A stretch of DNA of 64,000 bases from Sphingomonas sp. 28-66-16 (GCA_002281485.1 NCGF01000012.1:23919-87918); one strand, 5' to 3'; shown: positions 46,017 through 55,649, numbered from the stretch's first letter. The notes: generated from the sequence alone by a model not told the origin. A program made the numbers and translations.

Positions 46017-47108
46017 ATGACGACCCCGACCGCCGCCCTTGCCGACACCGGCCATGACAACCCGATGGGCCTCAACGGCTTCGAATTCGTCGAATTCACC
46101 TCACCCGATCCCGACGCGCTGGCGGATCTGTTCGTCAAGATGGGCTTCACCCATGTCGGCAATCACAAATCCAAGAATGTCCGCCGCTATGCGCAGGGCG
46201 ACATCAACTTCCTGCTCAACATGGAGCATGCTGGCCAGGTCGCGGGCTTCCGCGATACCCACGGTCCCTCGGCCAATGCCATGGCGTTCCGCGTCGCGGA
46301 CGCTGCCAAGGCGGTCGCGCTCGCCGTCGAGCGCGGTGCGGTGAAGGTCGAAGGCAAGATCGGGCCCGACGAGCTCGACATCCCGGCAATCGAAGGGATC
46401 GGCGGCGCGAACCTGTATCTGGTCGACAAACATGGCGGCGAGACGATCTACGATACCGATTTCGAGCCCGTCCCCGGCGCGACGCCCAACGACAACAGCG
46501 TCGGCCTCCACACGCTCGATCATCTAACCCACAATCTGATGCGCGGGCGGATGAATTACTGGGCGGATTATTACGAGCGGATCTTCAACTTCCGCGAAAT
46601 CCGCTTCTTCGATATCGAGGGCAAATCGACCGCTTTGGTCAGCAAGGCGATGACCGCGCCCGACAACAAGATCCGCATCCCCTTGAACGAAAGCCAGGAC
46701 GAGCATTCGCAGATCGAGGAATTCATCAAGGATTACAAGGGCGAAGGCATCCAGCATCTCGCCATGGCGACCGACGACATCTTCAAGACCGTCGATACGC
46801 TGCGCGCCAACGGCATCCGCTTCCAGGACACGATCGACACCTATTTCGACCTGATCGACAAGCGGCTGCCGGGCCACGGCCACGATGTGGAAGAGATGCG
46901 CAAGCGGAAGATCCTGATCGACGGCGCGCCGGAGACGGGCGGCGGGCTGCTGCTGCAGATCTTCACCGAAAACATGGTCGGCCCGATCTTTTTCGAGATC
47001 ATCCAGCGCAAGGGCAACGACGGCTTCGGCGAGGGCAATTTCAAGGCGCTGTTCGAAAGCATCGAGCTCGACCAGATGCGGCGCGGGGTGATCCCGGCGG
47101 GGGCGTGA
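46017..47108 (+). CDS. hppD: 4-hydroxyphenylpyruvate dioxygenase
   Basis: A 363-residue Fe(II)-dependent dioxygenase converting 4-hydroxyphenylpyruvate to homogentisate. Seen: LNGFEFVEFTSPDPDALADLF, HTLDHLTHNL (first His ligand), GEGIQHLAMATDD (second His ligand), LLLQIFTENMVGPIFFEIIQRKG (Glu ligand region) and NFKALFESIELDQMRRG at the end. The start at 46017 (MTTPTAAL) has GGAG upstream. The longer start at 45984 has no ribosome site and overlaps the palindrome. hmgA follows, the next step of the pathway. Confidence 0.95.
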   Translation: MTTPTAALADTGHDNPMGLNGFEFVEFTSPDPDALADLFVKMGFTHVGNHKSKNVRRYAQGDINFLLNMEHAGQVAGFRDTHGPSANAMAFRVADAAKAVALAVERGAVKVEGKIGPDELDIPAIEGIGGANLYLVDKHGGETIYDTDFEPVPGATPNDNSVGLHTLDHLTHNLMRGRMNYWADYYERIFNFREIRFFDIEGKSTALVSKAMTAPDNKIRIPLNESQDEHSQIEEFIKDYKGEGIQHLAMATDDIFKTVDTLRANGIRFQDTIDTYFDLIDKRLPGHGHDVEEMRKRKILIDGAPETGGGLLLQIFTENMVGPIFFEIIQRKGNDGFGEGNFKALFESIELDQMRRGVIPAGA

Positions 47109-47115
47109 ACGACTC

Positions 47116-47296
47116 CCCTCTCCCATTTGGGGAGAGGGTTGCGCAGACTTGGGTCGCATTCTTCATGCGGCCCTAGTCGAAGCTGGGTGAGGGGGCAGCA
47201 ACGCCTGCGACAATGCGCGCCACCGCCCCTCATCCAGCTTCGCCTAATTCGCTGCGCTCATAAGGCTGCGTATCCTTCTCCCCAATGGGGAGAAGG
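47116..47296. repeat. MITE-like nested inverted repeat between hppD and hmgA
   Basis: A 181-bp element is almost self-complementary. Each end is a hairpin (47116-47124/47130-47138 and 47274-47283/47287-47296, CTCCCC/GGGGAG type). Inner arms GAAGCTGGGTGAGGGG (47179-47194) and CCCCTCATCCAGCTTC (47226-47241) pair with one mismatch. Its right end is 15 bp before the hmgA start, next to its GGGGAG ribosome site. It may act as a terminator for hppD or a mobile repeat that landed here. Confidence 0.7.
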
Positions 47297-47311
47297 TTTG
47301 GGGAGAATTCC

Positions 47312-48598
47312 ATGACCGAATACCAAACCGGCTTCGGCAACCACTTCAGCACCGAGGCGATCCCCGGTGCCCTCCCGATCGGCCGCAATTCGCCGCAACG
47401 CCCCGCGTTCGGCCTTTACGCCGAGCAGCTTTCGGGCACCGCCTTCACCGCCCCGCGCGCGGAAAACCGCCGGTCATGGCTCTACCGCCTGCGCCCTTCC
47501 GCCGCGCATCCCGCCTTCACGCGCTATACCGGCGCGCCAAACGTTGCCCCCGGCATCCCCGATACCCCGCTCGCCCCCAACCGCCTGCGCTGGGGGCCGA
47601 TCGACCCGCGCCCCGGCACCGACTGGCTCGACAGCCTCACCACCATGCTCGTTGCCGGCCACGGTCCGCTCAGCCAGACCGGCGTCGCGGTCCATCTCTA
47701 TGCCTGCGACACCGACATGACCGATCGCGCTTTCGTCTCGGGCGACGGCGAGCTCATCATCGTGCCCCAGCAGGGCGCGCTCACCCTGCTGACCGAACTG
47801 GGCCGCATCGACATTGCGCCCGGCCACATCGCGCTCATCCCGCGCGGGGTCCGCTTTCGCGTCACCCTGCCCGATGGCAACGCGCGCGGCTATGTCGCGG
47901 AGAACCACGGCGAGCCCTTCCGCCTGCCCGATCTCGGCCCGATCGGTGCCAACGGCCTCGCCAACCCCCGCGATTTCGAAACGCCGGTGGCGTGGTTCGA
48001 GGATGTCGAGGGCGACTTCGAACTCGTCCAGAAATTCGGCGGCCAGCTGTGGACAACGAACCTCGGCCGATCACCGCTCGATGTCGTCGCCTGGCACGGC
48101 AATCTCGCGCCGTGCCGCTATGATCTGGCGCGCTTCAACACCATCAACACCGTCAGCTTCGACCATCCCGATCCGTCGATCTTCACCATGCTGACCTCGC
48201 CCAGCGACGTGCCCGGCACCGCCAATGTCGATTTCGTCATCTTTCCGCCACGCTGGATGGTCGCCGAGGACACGTTCCGCCCGCCCTGGTTCCACCGCAA
48301 CGTGATGTCGGAGGCGATGGGGCTGATCACGGGGGCCTATGATGCCAAGGCCGACGGCTTCGTCCCCGGCGCGCTGTCGCTCCACAACCAGATGAGCGGG
48401 CACGGCCCCGATGTCGCGAGCTGGAAAGCGGCGAGCAACGTCGACCTGAAGCCGCACAGGATCGACGGCACGATGGCGTTCATGGTCGAAAGCCGCTGGG
48501 TGTTCCAGCCGACCGAGCTGGCGCTGAAATCGGCGGCGCTCGACCCCGATTACGATGCGGTGTGGAGCGGATTCCCCAAGGCGCAGCTGCCGGATTGA
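47312..48598 (+). CDS. hmgA: Homogentisate 1,2-dioxygenase
   Basis: A 428-residue cupin dioxygenase cleaving homogentisate to maleylacetoacetate. It opens [19 protein letters not shown], with [19 protein letters not shown]-like [60 protein letters not shown] (iron ligands) and [14 protein letters not shown]. All match the family, as does the length. The start at 47312 has a GGGGAG site. The maleylacetoacetate isomerase and fumarylacetoacetase are not visible downstream. Confidence 0.96.
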   Translation: MTEYQTGFGNHFSTEAIPGALPIGRNSPQRPAFGLYAEQLSGTAFTAPRAENRRSWLYRLRPSAAHPAFTRYTGAPNVAPGIPDTPLAPNRLRWGPIDPRPGTDWLDSLTTMLVAGHGPLSQTGVAVHLYACDTDMTDRAFVSGDGELIIVPQQGALTLLTELGRIDIAPGHIALIPRGVRFRVTLPDGNARGYVAENHGEPFRLPDLGPIGANGLANPRDFETPVAWFEDVEGDFELVQKFGGQLWTTNLGRSPLDVVAWHGNLAPCRYDLARFNTINTVSFDHPDPSIFTMLTSPSDVPGTANVDFVIFPPRWMVAEDTFRPPWFHRNVMSEAMGLITGAYDAKADGFVPGALSLHNQMSGHGPDVASWKAASNVDLKPHRIDGTMAFMVESRWVFQPTELALKSAALDPDYDAVWSGFPKAQLPD

Positions 48599-48653
48599 TC
48601 GGTGCCGACAAATATTTCGGGAACCTGAACCGCGTTCGACCGTCTCGTAGGCG

Positions 48654-49358
48654 ATGAAGAAACTTCGCACAAAATCAATGTTCGCCTGGGAACATGCCGC
48701 CCAGGAAGCGCTCGAGGCGCAAATGTTCGATCATGTCGGCGCGGCCGATTTCCCCTGCGTCGGCGCCAAGGCGGCGATGGCGAAGGGGACGCTCGAAGTG
48801 CTGGCGTGCACCGCGATCAACAGCGCGTGGGACGATTTGCGCATCCACGACCGGCTGCTCCACTTCGCCGCCGAATATCGGCAGGAACCGGCGCTGTATC
48901 GCAGCTTTGCAGTGATCTTCGAAGGACCCGACGATCTGAGCGAGGCCGCGTTCGAACAGGCGCTGTGGGCACGCGTGCAGTCGCTGTCGGACAAGGACGT
49001 CTGGCGCGGCCAGGGCTATGACGCGCGCGTCAGTCCCGATCCGCAGAATCCGCATTTCTCGCTGAGTTTCGGCGGCGAGGCGTTCTTCATCGTCGGGCTC
49101 CACCCCCATGCCAGCCGCCCGGCGCGGCGTTTCGTCCGGCCGACGATGGTGTTCAATCTCCACGACCAGTTCGAACGGCTTCGCGCCGAGGGCCGCTATG
49201 AGGGGATGCGCGAGAAAATCATGGTCCGCGACGAGGCGCTCGCCGGATCGCGAAACCCGATGCTCACCCGTCATGGTGAGGCGAGCGAGGCGCGCCAATA
49301 TAGCGGCCGCCTCGTCGACGGCGATTGGGAATGCCCGTTCAATTATGGCGGCGCATGA
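48654..49358 (+). CDS. YqcI/YcgG family protein (GntA-like heme N-hydroxylase type)
   Basis: A 234-residue protein of the YcgG/YqcI family. FPCVGAKAAMAKGTLEVLA and LHPHASRPARRFVRPTMVFNLHDQFERLRAEGRYEGM are the family signature. A recently described member, GntA, is a heme-dependent N-hydroxylase acting on a guanidino compound in guanitoxin biosynthesis. The actual substrate here is unknown. The TGA overlaps the ATG of a DUF1989 gene (ATGA at 49355-49358), so they are translated together. Confidence 0.88.
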   Translation: MKKLRTKSMFAWEHAAQEALEAQMFDHVGAADFPCVGAKAAMAKGTLEVLACTAINSAWDDLRIHDRLLHFAAEYRQEPALYRSFAVIFEGPDDLSEAAFEQALWARVQSLSDKDVWRGQGYDARVSPDPQNPHFSLSFGGEAFFIVGLHPHASRPARRFVRPTMVFNLHDQFERLRAEGRYEGMREKIMVRDEALAGSRNPMLTRHGEASEARQYSGRLVDGDWECPFNYGGA

Positions 49359-49948
49359 CCACGCAGCGCATTCCGCCCCGTAGCGGCACCGCCTTTCGCC
49401 TCGCTGCCGGCGAGACGCTGATCGTGATCGACGCCGAAGGCGTTCAGGTCGCCGATCTGCTCGCCTATAGTGCGAGCGACGTCCGCGAGGTGATCTCGTC
49501 GGGCCGGACGCTCGATTATGCCGAGACGATCAGGCTGACGACGGGCCATCTGCTCTACTCGAACCGCTCGCGCCCGATGCTCGAAATCGTCGAAGACAGC
49601 GTCGGCTGTCACGATTTCCTGCTCACGCCGTGCTCCTATGCGACTTTCGATCATTTCTATCCCGATGAGCCCCGCCATCGCGGCTGCTTCGGCAATCTCG
49701 CTGCGGCGCTGGCGCCCTACGGCATCGGCGAGGATGCCATCCCCGTGGCCTTCAATTGCTTCATGAACGTGCCGGTCGACAGCGATACCGGCAAGCTTGC
49801 CGTGTTGCCGCCGCTCAGCAAGGCCGGCGATCACATCGCCTTTGTCGCGCGCATGGACCTGATCATCGGCCTCACCGCCTGCTCGGCGCTCGCGAGCAAC
49901 GGCGGCAGCTTCAAGCCGATCGACTATCGGATCATGCCCGCCGGATAA
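49355..49948 (+). CDS. DUF1989 family protein (urea amidolyase/guanidine-associated type)
   Basis: A 197-residue protein with DUF1989 marks: PPRSGTAFRLAAGETLIVIDAEGVQVADLLAYSA, SVGCHDFLLTPCSYATFDHF and AFNCFMNVPVD. Family members accompany urea/guanidine carboxylase operons, where related proteins act as carboxyguanidine deiminases. Here the partner is a GntA-like hydroxylase instead. The start at 49355 overlaps the preceding gene by 4 bases. The activity in this setting is not known. Confidence 0.85.
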   Translation: MTTQRIPPRSGTAFRLAAGETLIVIDAEGVQVADLLAYSASDVREVISSGRTLDYAETIRLTTGHLLYSNRSRPMLEIVEDSVGCHDFLLTPCSYATFDHFYPDEPRHRGCFGNLAAALAPYGIGEDAIPVAFNCFMNVPVDSDTGKLAVLPPLSKAGDHIAFVARMDLIIGLTACSALASNGGSFKPIDYRIMPAG

Positions 49949-50029
49949 TTTTTGACGCGGCTGTCGATTCCACTCGCGCGGGCGCGTCTCCCCGATACGA
50001 TCGCTCATGATCGGCCGAGGAGACCCGCG

Positions 50030-50380
50030 ATGAAATATCTGCTGACGATCTACGAAAACGAAGCCACCTATAATGACGGCACCGGCGCCGCGATGGGCGC
50101 GATCATCGAGAGGCACATGGCGTTCAGCCAGGATATCGGTGCGGCGATGCTCAACGGCGCCGGGCTCCAGCCGGCCTCGACCGCGACCACGGTGCGCACC
50201 GACGCCGGCAAGCAGACGCTCCACGACGGCCCCTTCGCTGAAACGCGCGAGCAACTCGGTGGCTTCTACATGATCGAGGCGCCCGATCTCGATGCCGCGA
50301 TCGCAATCGCCCGGAAAGTACCGCTCGCCGGAGACGGTGCGATCGAGGTGCGCCCGGTCATGGCGCCGCCGGGCATGTGA
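50030..50380 (+). CDS. YCII/DGPF family protein
   Basis: A 116-residue protein with the YciI-like fold: [16 protein letters not shown] at the N-terminus, then [33 protein letters not shown] with the DGPF motif, and ending IEVRPVM. It is the usual partner of ECF42-type sigma factors. Its TGA overlaps the sigma-factor GTG (GTGA at 50377-50380). The start at 50030 has GAGGAGA upstream. Confidence 0.92.
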   Translation: MKYLLTIYENEATYNDGTGAAMGAIIERHMAFSQDIGAAMLNGAGLQPASTATTVRTDAGKQTLHDGPFAETREQLGGFYMIEAPDLDAAIAIARKVPLAGDGAIEVRPVMAPPGM

Positions 50381-51600
50381 GCGCCGCCGCGCTCGAGGCG
50401 GTGTTCAGAGCGGCGAGCGGGCGGATCATCGCCGCGCTCGCCGCTCGCTTCCGCAACCTCGATCTCGCCGAGGAGGCGCTGGCAGAGGCATGCGCCCGTG
50501 CGGTGATCGCCTGGGCGAACGAGGTGCCGCGCGATCCGGCGGGCTGGCTGTACCGCGTCGCCGAGCGCGTGGCGCTCGATCGGCTGCGTCGGGCGGCCAC
50601 GCGCGCGGCGGCGGCGTTGCCCGAGCCCGAACCCAAGCCGAGCGCGGAGGAACTGATGATGGCCGACATGCGCCTTATCCCCGACGAGCGGCTGCAGCTG
50701 ATCTTCGTCTGCTGCCACCCGGCGATCCATCCCGACGCGCGCGCCGCGCTGACGCTGCGGCTGGTATGCGGGCTCTCGACCGAGGAGATCGCCCGCGCCT
50801 TCCTCGTCAGCGAGCCGACGCTCGCGCAGCGGCTGGTCCGCGCCAAGCGCAAGATCGCCGATGCGGGCATTGCCTTCGAAGTGCCCGGGCCAGACGCATG
50901 GCCCGGCAGGCTCGATGCGGTGCTGAGCACGATCGACGTCGCCTATGCCCATGCCCATGCCGATGGCGCGGGCAGCGGCCGCCACGCCGGTTACGCGACC
51001 GAGATGCTCGGCATTACCGCAACGCTTGCCCGGATGCTGCCCGGCGAAGCCGAAGTGCTGGCGCTCGCCGCCACGGTCCGCTTCGCCGAGGCGCGCCGCC
51101 CGGCGCGGGTCAACGCCGAGGGGATGATGGTGCCGCTGTCCGAGCAGGATCCGGCGCGCTGGAATCATGCGCTGATCGCCGAGGCACGCGGCTATTTCGC
51201 CGCCGCCGCCCGGATCGGCCCGCGCGCGCCGCGCGTGGTGGCGGCGCTGGTCCATGCCGAATGGTGCGCCCGCCCCTCGCTCGCCGAACCGCCGCCGTGG
51301 CGCACCATCCTGACGATCTACGACGCGCTTCTGACCGTGCGCGACGACGCGATCACCCGGCTCAACCGCGCGGTCGCGCTCGCCGAAATCGCCGGCTATG
51401 AAGCGGCGCTCGACGAAGTCGATGCGCTCGATAGCCCCGGGCTGGCGACCTACCTCCCCTATCACGCCACCCGCGCAGGCCTGCTCTATCGGCTCGGGCT
51501 GAACGATGCCGCGCGCGACGCCTATGATGCAGCGCTGGCGCTCGGCCCGGCCGATGCCGAGCGGCGGTGGCTCGAGCAGCGGCGGGCCGAGCTGCGATAG
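50377..51600 (+). CDS. ECF42-type RNA polymerase sigma factor with C-terminal extension
   Basis: A 407-residue protein, about twice the size of a standard ECF sigma factor. The sigma-2 region is at residues 10-70 ([50 protein letters not shown]). The sigma-4 region is at about 100-165 ([36 protein letters not shown]). After it comes a long helical extension (TPR-like repeats, to about residue 400), characteristic of ECF42, which may replace an anti-sigma factor. GTG start overlapping the YCII gene. Confidence 0.93.
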   Translation: MSAAALEAVFRAASGRIIAALAARFRNLDLAEEALAEACARAVIAWANEVPRDPAGWLYRVAERVALDRLRRAATRAAAALPEPEPKPSAEELMMADMRLIPDERLQLIFVCCHPAIHPDARAALTLRLVCGLSTEEIARAFLVSEPTLAQRLVRAKRKIADAGIAFEVPGPDAWPGRLDAVLSTIDVAYAHAHADGAGSGRHAGYATEMLGITATLARMLPGEAEVLALAATVRFAEARRPARVNAEGMMVPLSEQDPARWNHALIAEARGYFAAAARIGPRAPRVVAALVHAEWCARPSLAEPPPWRTILTIYDALLTVRDDAITRLNRAVALAEIAGYEAALDEVDALDSPGLATYLPYHATRAGLLYRLGLNDAARDAYDAALALGPADAERRWLEQRRAELR

Positions 51601-51606
51601 TCGGCG

Positions 51607-53022
51607 TTATTTCATCTGCCGCTTGACGCTCGCCATCGTCCCCTTGCCATAAGGCGGCTTGAGCCCGGCGAGTTTGGCGATGTCGATCATCGGCTGTTTG
51701 TAGAGCGCCTTGGCGTGGCTGAAGGTCTTGAAGCCGTCGCGCCCGTGATAGCTGCCCATGCCCGACGGGCCGACCCCGCCGAACGGCAAATCCTCCATCG
51801 AGACGTGGAAGACCACGTCGTTGACCGTCACCCCGCCCGAAATCGTCCGGTCGGTCACGCGGGTGCGTTCGTCGTCGTCGCTCCCGAAATAATAGAGGCC
51901 GAGCGGACGATCGCGGGCATTCACCAGCGCGATCGCATCGTCGATCCTGTCGTAGCGGCGGATCGGCAGGATCGGCCCGAAGATTTCCTCCTGCATGATC
52001 GTCATGTCATCGGTGACGTCGGTGACGATGTGGAGCGGCATTTTCCGCGCGTTGGATGCGGCGAAATCCTCGTTGGCTGGGTTGACCGTCTCGATCGTCG
52101 CGCCCTTGGCGCGGGCGTCGTCGAGCCAGTCGGTCAGTCGCTGGAAATGCCGGTCGTTGACGATCGCGGTATAATCGGGGTTGGCGAGCAGCGTGGGATA
52201 CATCGCGCTCGCCGCGCTCTTGAGCCCCTCGACCACCGCGCGCTCCTGATCCTCACGGACGATCATGTAATCGGGGGCGAGGCAGATCTGCCCGGCGTTG
52301 AGCATCTTGCCGAGCGCGACCCGCTCGGTGGTGCGCTTGATATCGGCTGACTGGCCGACGATCACGGGCGATTTGCCGCCCAGCTCAAGCGTCACCGGCA
52401 CCAGATTGTCGGCGGCGGCATGGAGGATGTGCTTGCCGATGCTCGTCGCCCCGGTGAACAGCAGGTGATCGAACGCCAGCCCGGCAAACGCCTTGCCGAC
52501 ATCAGGCCCGCCCGAGACGAAGGCGAGTTCGTCGAGCGCGAAGTATTTGGGACCCAGCTCTTCGAACAGCGCCGCCGTGGCGGGGGTGAATTCGGACGTC
52601 TTGACCATCGCCCGATTGCCCGCCGCCAACACCCCGGCGAGCGGCCCCATCACCAGCTGAACCGGGAAATTCCACGGCGCGATGATGCCGATCACGCCCT
52701 TGGGCTGATATTCGACCCAAGCCTTCGCGCCGAGCAGCCCGAGCGGAAACTGCACGCTGCGCCGATCGGGCCGCGCCCATTTCTCGAGCGACTTGATCGC
52801 ATGGCGGATCGGCGCGATCGACGCGGCGATATCGGTGAGCATCGATTGCTCACGGCTGCGATGGCCGAAATCCTCGCTCATCGCATCGCAGAAGCGATCG
52901 GCGTTGTCCGCCAGCATCGCCGCCGCGCGGTTCAGCCGATCCTTGCGGGCCGCGATCGACACCGGCATCTCGGCCGTGAAGGCGGCGCGCTGGTCGCTGA
53001 GTATCTCGTGCATCGTCGCCAT
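51607..53022 (-). CDS. Coniferyl-aldehyde dehydrogenase-type aldehyde dehydrogenase
   Basis: A 471-residue NAD(P)-dependent aldehyde dehydrogenase. IAPWNFPVQLVMGPLAGVLAAGNRAMVKTSEFTP is the cofactor-binding segment, TLELGGKSPVIVG holds the general-base Glu and NAGQICLAPDYMIV the catalytic Cys. EIFGPILPIRRYDRIDDAI and FSHAKALYKQP fit the coniferyl aldehyde dehydrogenase subgroup. The start at 53022 (MATMHE) is used, and the long upstream extension in frame is not coding. The ferulate or lignin-related role is inferred. Confidence 0.88.
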   Translation of the reverse strand: MATMHEILSDQRAAFTAEMPVSIAARKDRLNRAAAMLADNADRFCDAMSEDFGHRSREQSMLTDIAASIAPIRHAIKSLEKWARPDRRSVQFPLGLLGAKAWVEYQPKGVIGIIAPWNFPVQLVMGPLAGVLAAGNRAMVKTSEFTPATAALFEELGPKYFALDELAFVSGGPDVGKAFAGLAFDHLLFTGATSIGKHILHAAADNLVPVTLELGGKSPVIVGQSADIKRTTERVALGKMLNAGQICLAPDYMIVREDQERAVVEGLKSAASAMYPTLLANPDYTAIVNDRHFQRLTDWLDDARAKGATIETVNPANEDFAASNARKMPLHIVTDVTDDMTIMQEEIFGPILPIRRYDRIDDAIALVNARDRPLGLYYFGSDDDERTRVTDRTISGGVTVNDVVFHVSMEDLPFGGVGPSGMGSYHGRDGFKTFSHAKALYKQPMIDIAKLAGLKPPYGKGTMASVKRQMK

Positions 53023-53045
53023 TGCGCTTGTCCTTTGTTCGCGGA

Positions 53046-53519
53046 TCAGCCGCAGCCGATCAGGCCCGCCACGGGCACGATCACGGTATCCTGTCCTTCG
53101 CGGTCGAGCCGCAGCGTTCCTTCGGGAATCGCCGCGCCATCGGCGATGTCGGCACGGTTGACGACGTCCATGTCGATCGTCACGCGGAAATCGCCGCCGG
53201 CATAATCGGTCTTGGCGGCAAAGCCGCGCGCCCCGGCGCCCGACTGGGCGACCCGCACCAGATCGGTGACCGCCCCGCCCGGTGCGAAGCGGATCTGCGC
53301 GGGATCGTTGGTGAGCATCGCGACCAGCGCGCGGGTCTGGGTCTTCGACCAGAGGAACGCCGCGCACCCGCCGGTCGGCAGGGTCTGTTCGGGGATCGCG
53401 CCGATCGGCAGGCCGTCGATCGAGGCGGGGAGCGGCTTCGCCGGCGCCGGCCGGGATTCGGCGGCGGCGGGCGCCGCCACGAAGGCAGCGAGCAGGAACG
53501 CGAACAAGGCAGGCTTCAT
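53046..53519 (-). CDS. Exported protein of unknown function
   Basis: A 157-residue protein with a signal peptide (MKPALFAFLLAAFVAAPAAA). The mature part has PTGGCAAFLWSKTQTRALVAML, FAPGGAVTDLVRVAQ and ends IVPVAGLIGCG, with one Cys near each end that could pair in the periplasm. I do not recognise the family. Its ATG overlaps the stop of the prepilin peptidase gene (53516-53519), so it may be co-expressed. An alternative start at 53525 adds two residues. Confidence 0.65.
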   Translation of the reverse strand: MKPALFAFLLAAFVAAPAAAESRPAPAKPLPASIDGLPIGAIPEQTLPTGGCAAFLWSKTQTRALVAMLTNDPAQIRFAPGGAVTDLVRVAQSGAGARGFAAKTDYAGGDFRVTIDMDVVNRADIADGAAIPEGTLRLDREGQDTVIVPVAGLIGCG

Positions 53520-54298
53520 GGCCATGATAATAGCATGGCGATCTCGGCCGGGTAAGCCGCGATCGCCAGCAGCGTCCCGAACGGCAGCCGATCGTCGCGC
53601 GCGACGCCGCGCCCGGTGAGCAGCCAGAACAGCGCGACGCCAAGCCCGATCATCGCCGCGAGCACGACCACCGCCGGCAGCAGGCGCCAGCCGAGCCACA
53701 GCCCGATCGCCCCGAGCAGTTTCGGATCGCCGCCGCCCAGCCCCTCGCGCCCGCGCACCCGCCTGTAGCCGGCGCCGATCCCCCAGAGCGACCCGAACCC
53801 CGCCGCCCCACCGATCAGCCGATCCTCGAGCGCGGGCGCGATCCCCAGAAAGGCAGTGGCCAGCCCGGCGAGCGCGAGCGACAGAGTCAGCGGATCGGGC
53901 AGCCAGAAATCGGAGATGTCGAGCGCGGCGAGCGCGAGCAGCAGCCAGCCGAACAGCGCCACCGCAAGTGCCACGGGTCCGGGCACAAGCAACCCCGCGC
54001 TCGCCCCGATGGTCAGCGCGGCCAGCTCGATCTGCCAGTGCAGCGGCGCGATCGGCGCGGCGCAGTGCCGACACCGCCCGCGCATCGCGAGCGCGCTGAG
54101 CAGTGGCACCAGATCGGCGGGCCCAAGCACCGCATCGCACGCATCGCAGTGCGAGCGCCCCGCCAGCACCGACCGGCCTTGCGGCCAGCGGATCACCAGC
54201 GCGGCGACGAAACTGCCGATGATCGCGCCGAGCACGCCCAGCGCACTTGCCCAGAGCCAGGGCGGCGCGGGAACGAGGAGGCGGGCGAGATCGTCCAT
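53516..54298 (-). CDS. Prepilin peptidase (A24 type)
   Basis: A 260-residue membrane protein with about seven hydrophobic segments. The N-terminal methylase domain has the zinc-binding CxxC pairs (HCDACDAVLG and RCRHCAAPI). The peptidase domain has the conserved aspartates in LDISDFWLPDPLTL and GGGDPKLLGAIGLWLGW. It cleaves and methylates type IV prepilins or type II secretion pseudopilins in the inner membrane. No pilin gene is nearby. It is coupled to the exported unknown protein. Confidence 0.92.
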   Translation of the reverse strand: MDDLARLLVPAPPWLWASALGVLGAIIGSFVAALVIRWPQGRSVLAGRSHCDACDAVLGPADLVPLLSALAMRGRCRHCAAPIAPLHWQIELAALTIGASAGLLVPGPVALAVALFGWLLLALAALDISDFWLPDPLTLSLALAGLATAFLGIAPALEDRLIGGAAGFGSLWGIGAGYRRVRGREGLGGGDPKLLGAIGLWLGWRLLPAVVVLAAMIGLGVALFWLLTGRGVARDDRLPFGTLLAIAAYPAEIAMLLSWP

Positions 54299-54381
54299 CG
54301 GCGACGCGATAGGCGATTTGTAATCGCCTCGCCACGGCCCTAAATCGCGCGCAACTCATCCTTCCTGCCGGAGCTTGCCCC

Positions 54382-55581
54382 ATGGCCACCCAACCCGACC
54401 ACGATCCCGTCGTCATCGTCTCCTATGCCCGAACGCCGATGGGCAGCTTCCAGGGGGCACTGTCGGGCGCATCGGCGACCGAACTTGGCGCCGCCGCCGT
54501 CGGCAGCGCGGTCGAGCGCGCCGGGCTGTCGGGTGAGGCGATCGAGCGCATCTACATGGGCTGTGTGCTGCCCGCGGGGCTCGGCCAGGCCCCTGCCCGC
54601 CAGGCCGCGCTCAAGGCCGGCCTCCCCGATCATATCGAGGCGACAACGGTCAACAAGATGTGCGGCAGCGGCATGCAGGCGGCGATCATGGCGGCGGATG
54701 CACTGGCGGCCGGCTCGGTCGACCTGCTGATCGCCGGCGGCATGGAGAGCATGACCAACGCGCCCTATCTGTCGATGAAGCACCGCTCAGGCGCGCGGAT
54801 CGGGCATGATGTGCTGAAGGACCATATGTATCTCGACGGGCTCGAGGATGCCTATGAACCCGGCAAACTGATGGGCAATTTCGCCGAGGATACCGCCGCT
54901 GAGTACCAGTTCACCCGTGAGCAGCAGGATGATTATGCCATCGCCTCGCTGACCCGCGCCAAGAAGGCGCAGAACTCCGGCGCGTTCGACCGCGAGATCA
55001 CGCCGGTCGAGATTGCCGGGCGGAAGGGCACCGTCACGGTCGACAAGGACGAACAGCCGCTGAAGGGCGATCCCACCAAGATTCCGACGCTCCGGCCCGC
55101 TTTCTCGAAGGACGGCACGATCACCGCCGCCAATGCCTCGTCGATTTCGGACGGCGCGGCCGCCCTGGTGATGACGCGGCTGTCGGTGGCGGAAAAGCTC
55201 GGCCTGACCCCGATCGCGCGGATCGTCGCGACGGCGGGCCATGCCCATGCCCCCGCCCTCTTCACCACCGCGCCGGTCTTCGCGATGCGCAAGGCAATGG
55301 AGAAAGCAGGCTGGTCCGCTCGCGACATCGACCTGTTCGAGGTCAACGAAGCCTTTGCCGTCGTCGCGATGATCGCGATGCGCGACCTGGGACTGTCGCA
55401 TGACGTGGTCAACATCCACGGCGGCGCCTGCGCGCTCGGCCACCCGATCGGCGCCAGCGGCGCGCGGATCATGGCGACGTTGCTCTCGGCGCTTCAGACG
55501 ACGGGCGGGAAACGCGGGATGGCGAGCCTGTGTATTGGTGGCGGTGAGGCGACGGCGGTGGCGGTGGAGATGATGGCCTGA
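54382..55581 (+). CDS. Acetyl-CoA C-acetyltransferase (thiolase)
   Basis: A 399-residue thiolase. The acyl-Cys is in NKMCGSGMQAAIMA, the His is in VNEAFAVVAMIAM and GGACALGHPIGASGARI, and the second Cys is in SLCIGGGEATAVAVE. VVIVSYARTPMGSFQGALSGASATELGAAAV starts the family pattern. It joins or splits acetoacetyl-CoA or longer beta-ketoacyl-CoAs. It is monocistronic, with a REP-like repeat after the stop. Confidence 0.93.
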   Translation: MATQPDHDPVVIVSYARTPMGSFQGALSGASATELGAAAVGSAVERAGLSGEAIERIYMGCVLPAGLGQAPARQAALKAGLPDHIEATTVNKMCGSGMQAAIMAADALAAGSVDLLIAGGMESMTNAPYLSMKHRSGARIGHDVLKDHMYLDGLEDAYEPGKLMGNFAEDTAAEYQFTREQQDDYAIASLTRAKKAQNSGAFDREITPVEIAGRKGTVTVDKDEQPLKGDPTKIPTLRPAFSKDGTITAANASSISDGAAALVMTRLSVAEKLGLTPIARIVATAGHAHAPALFTTAPVFAMRKAMEKAGWSARDIDLFEVNEAFAVVAMIAMRDLGLSHDVVNIHGGACALGHPIGASGARIMATLLSALQTTGGKRGMASLCIGGGEATAVAVEMMA

Positions 55582-55593
55582 ACCTGAGCAACG

Positions 55594-55649
55594 CCGTTCG
55601 TCCTGAGTAGCGACTTCGACTTCGCTCTGCCGCTACTCAGGGCGAACGG
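55594..55649. repeat. REP-like inverted repeat after thiolase
   Basis: Arms CCGTTCGTCCTGAGTAGC (55594-55611) and GCTACTCAGGGCGAACGG (55632-55649) pair over 18 bp with one mismatch, separated by 20 bp. The type differs from the other repeats here. It sits between convergent genes and could act as a bidirectional terminator. Confidence 0.7.
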
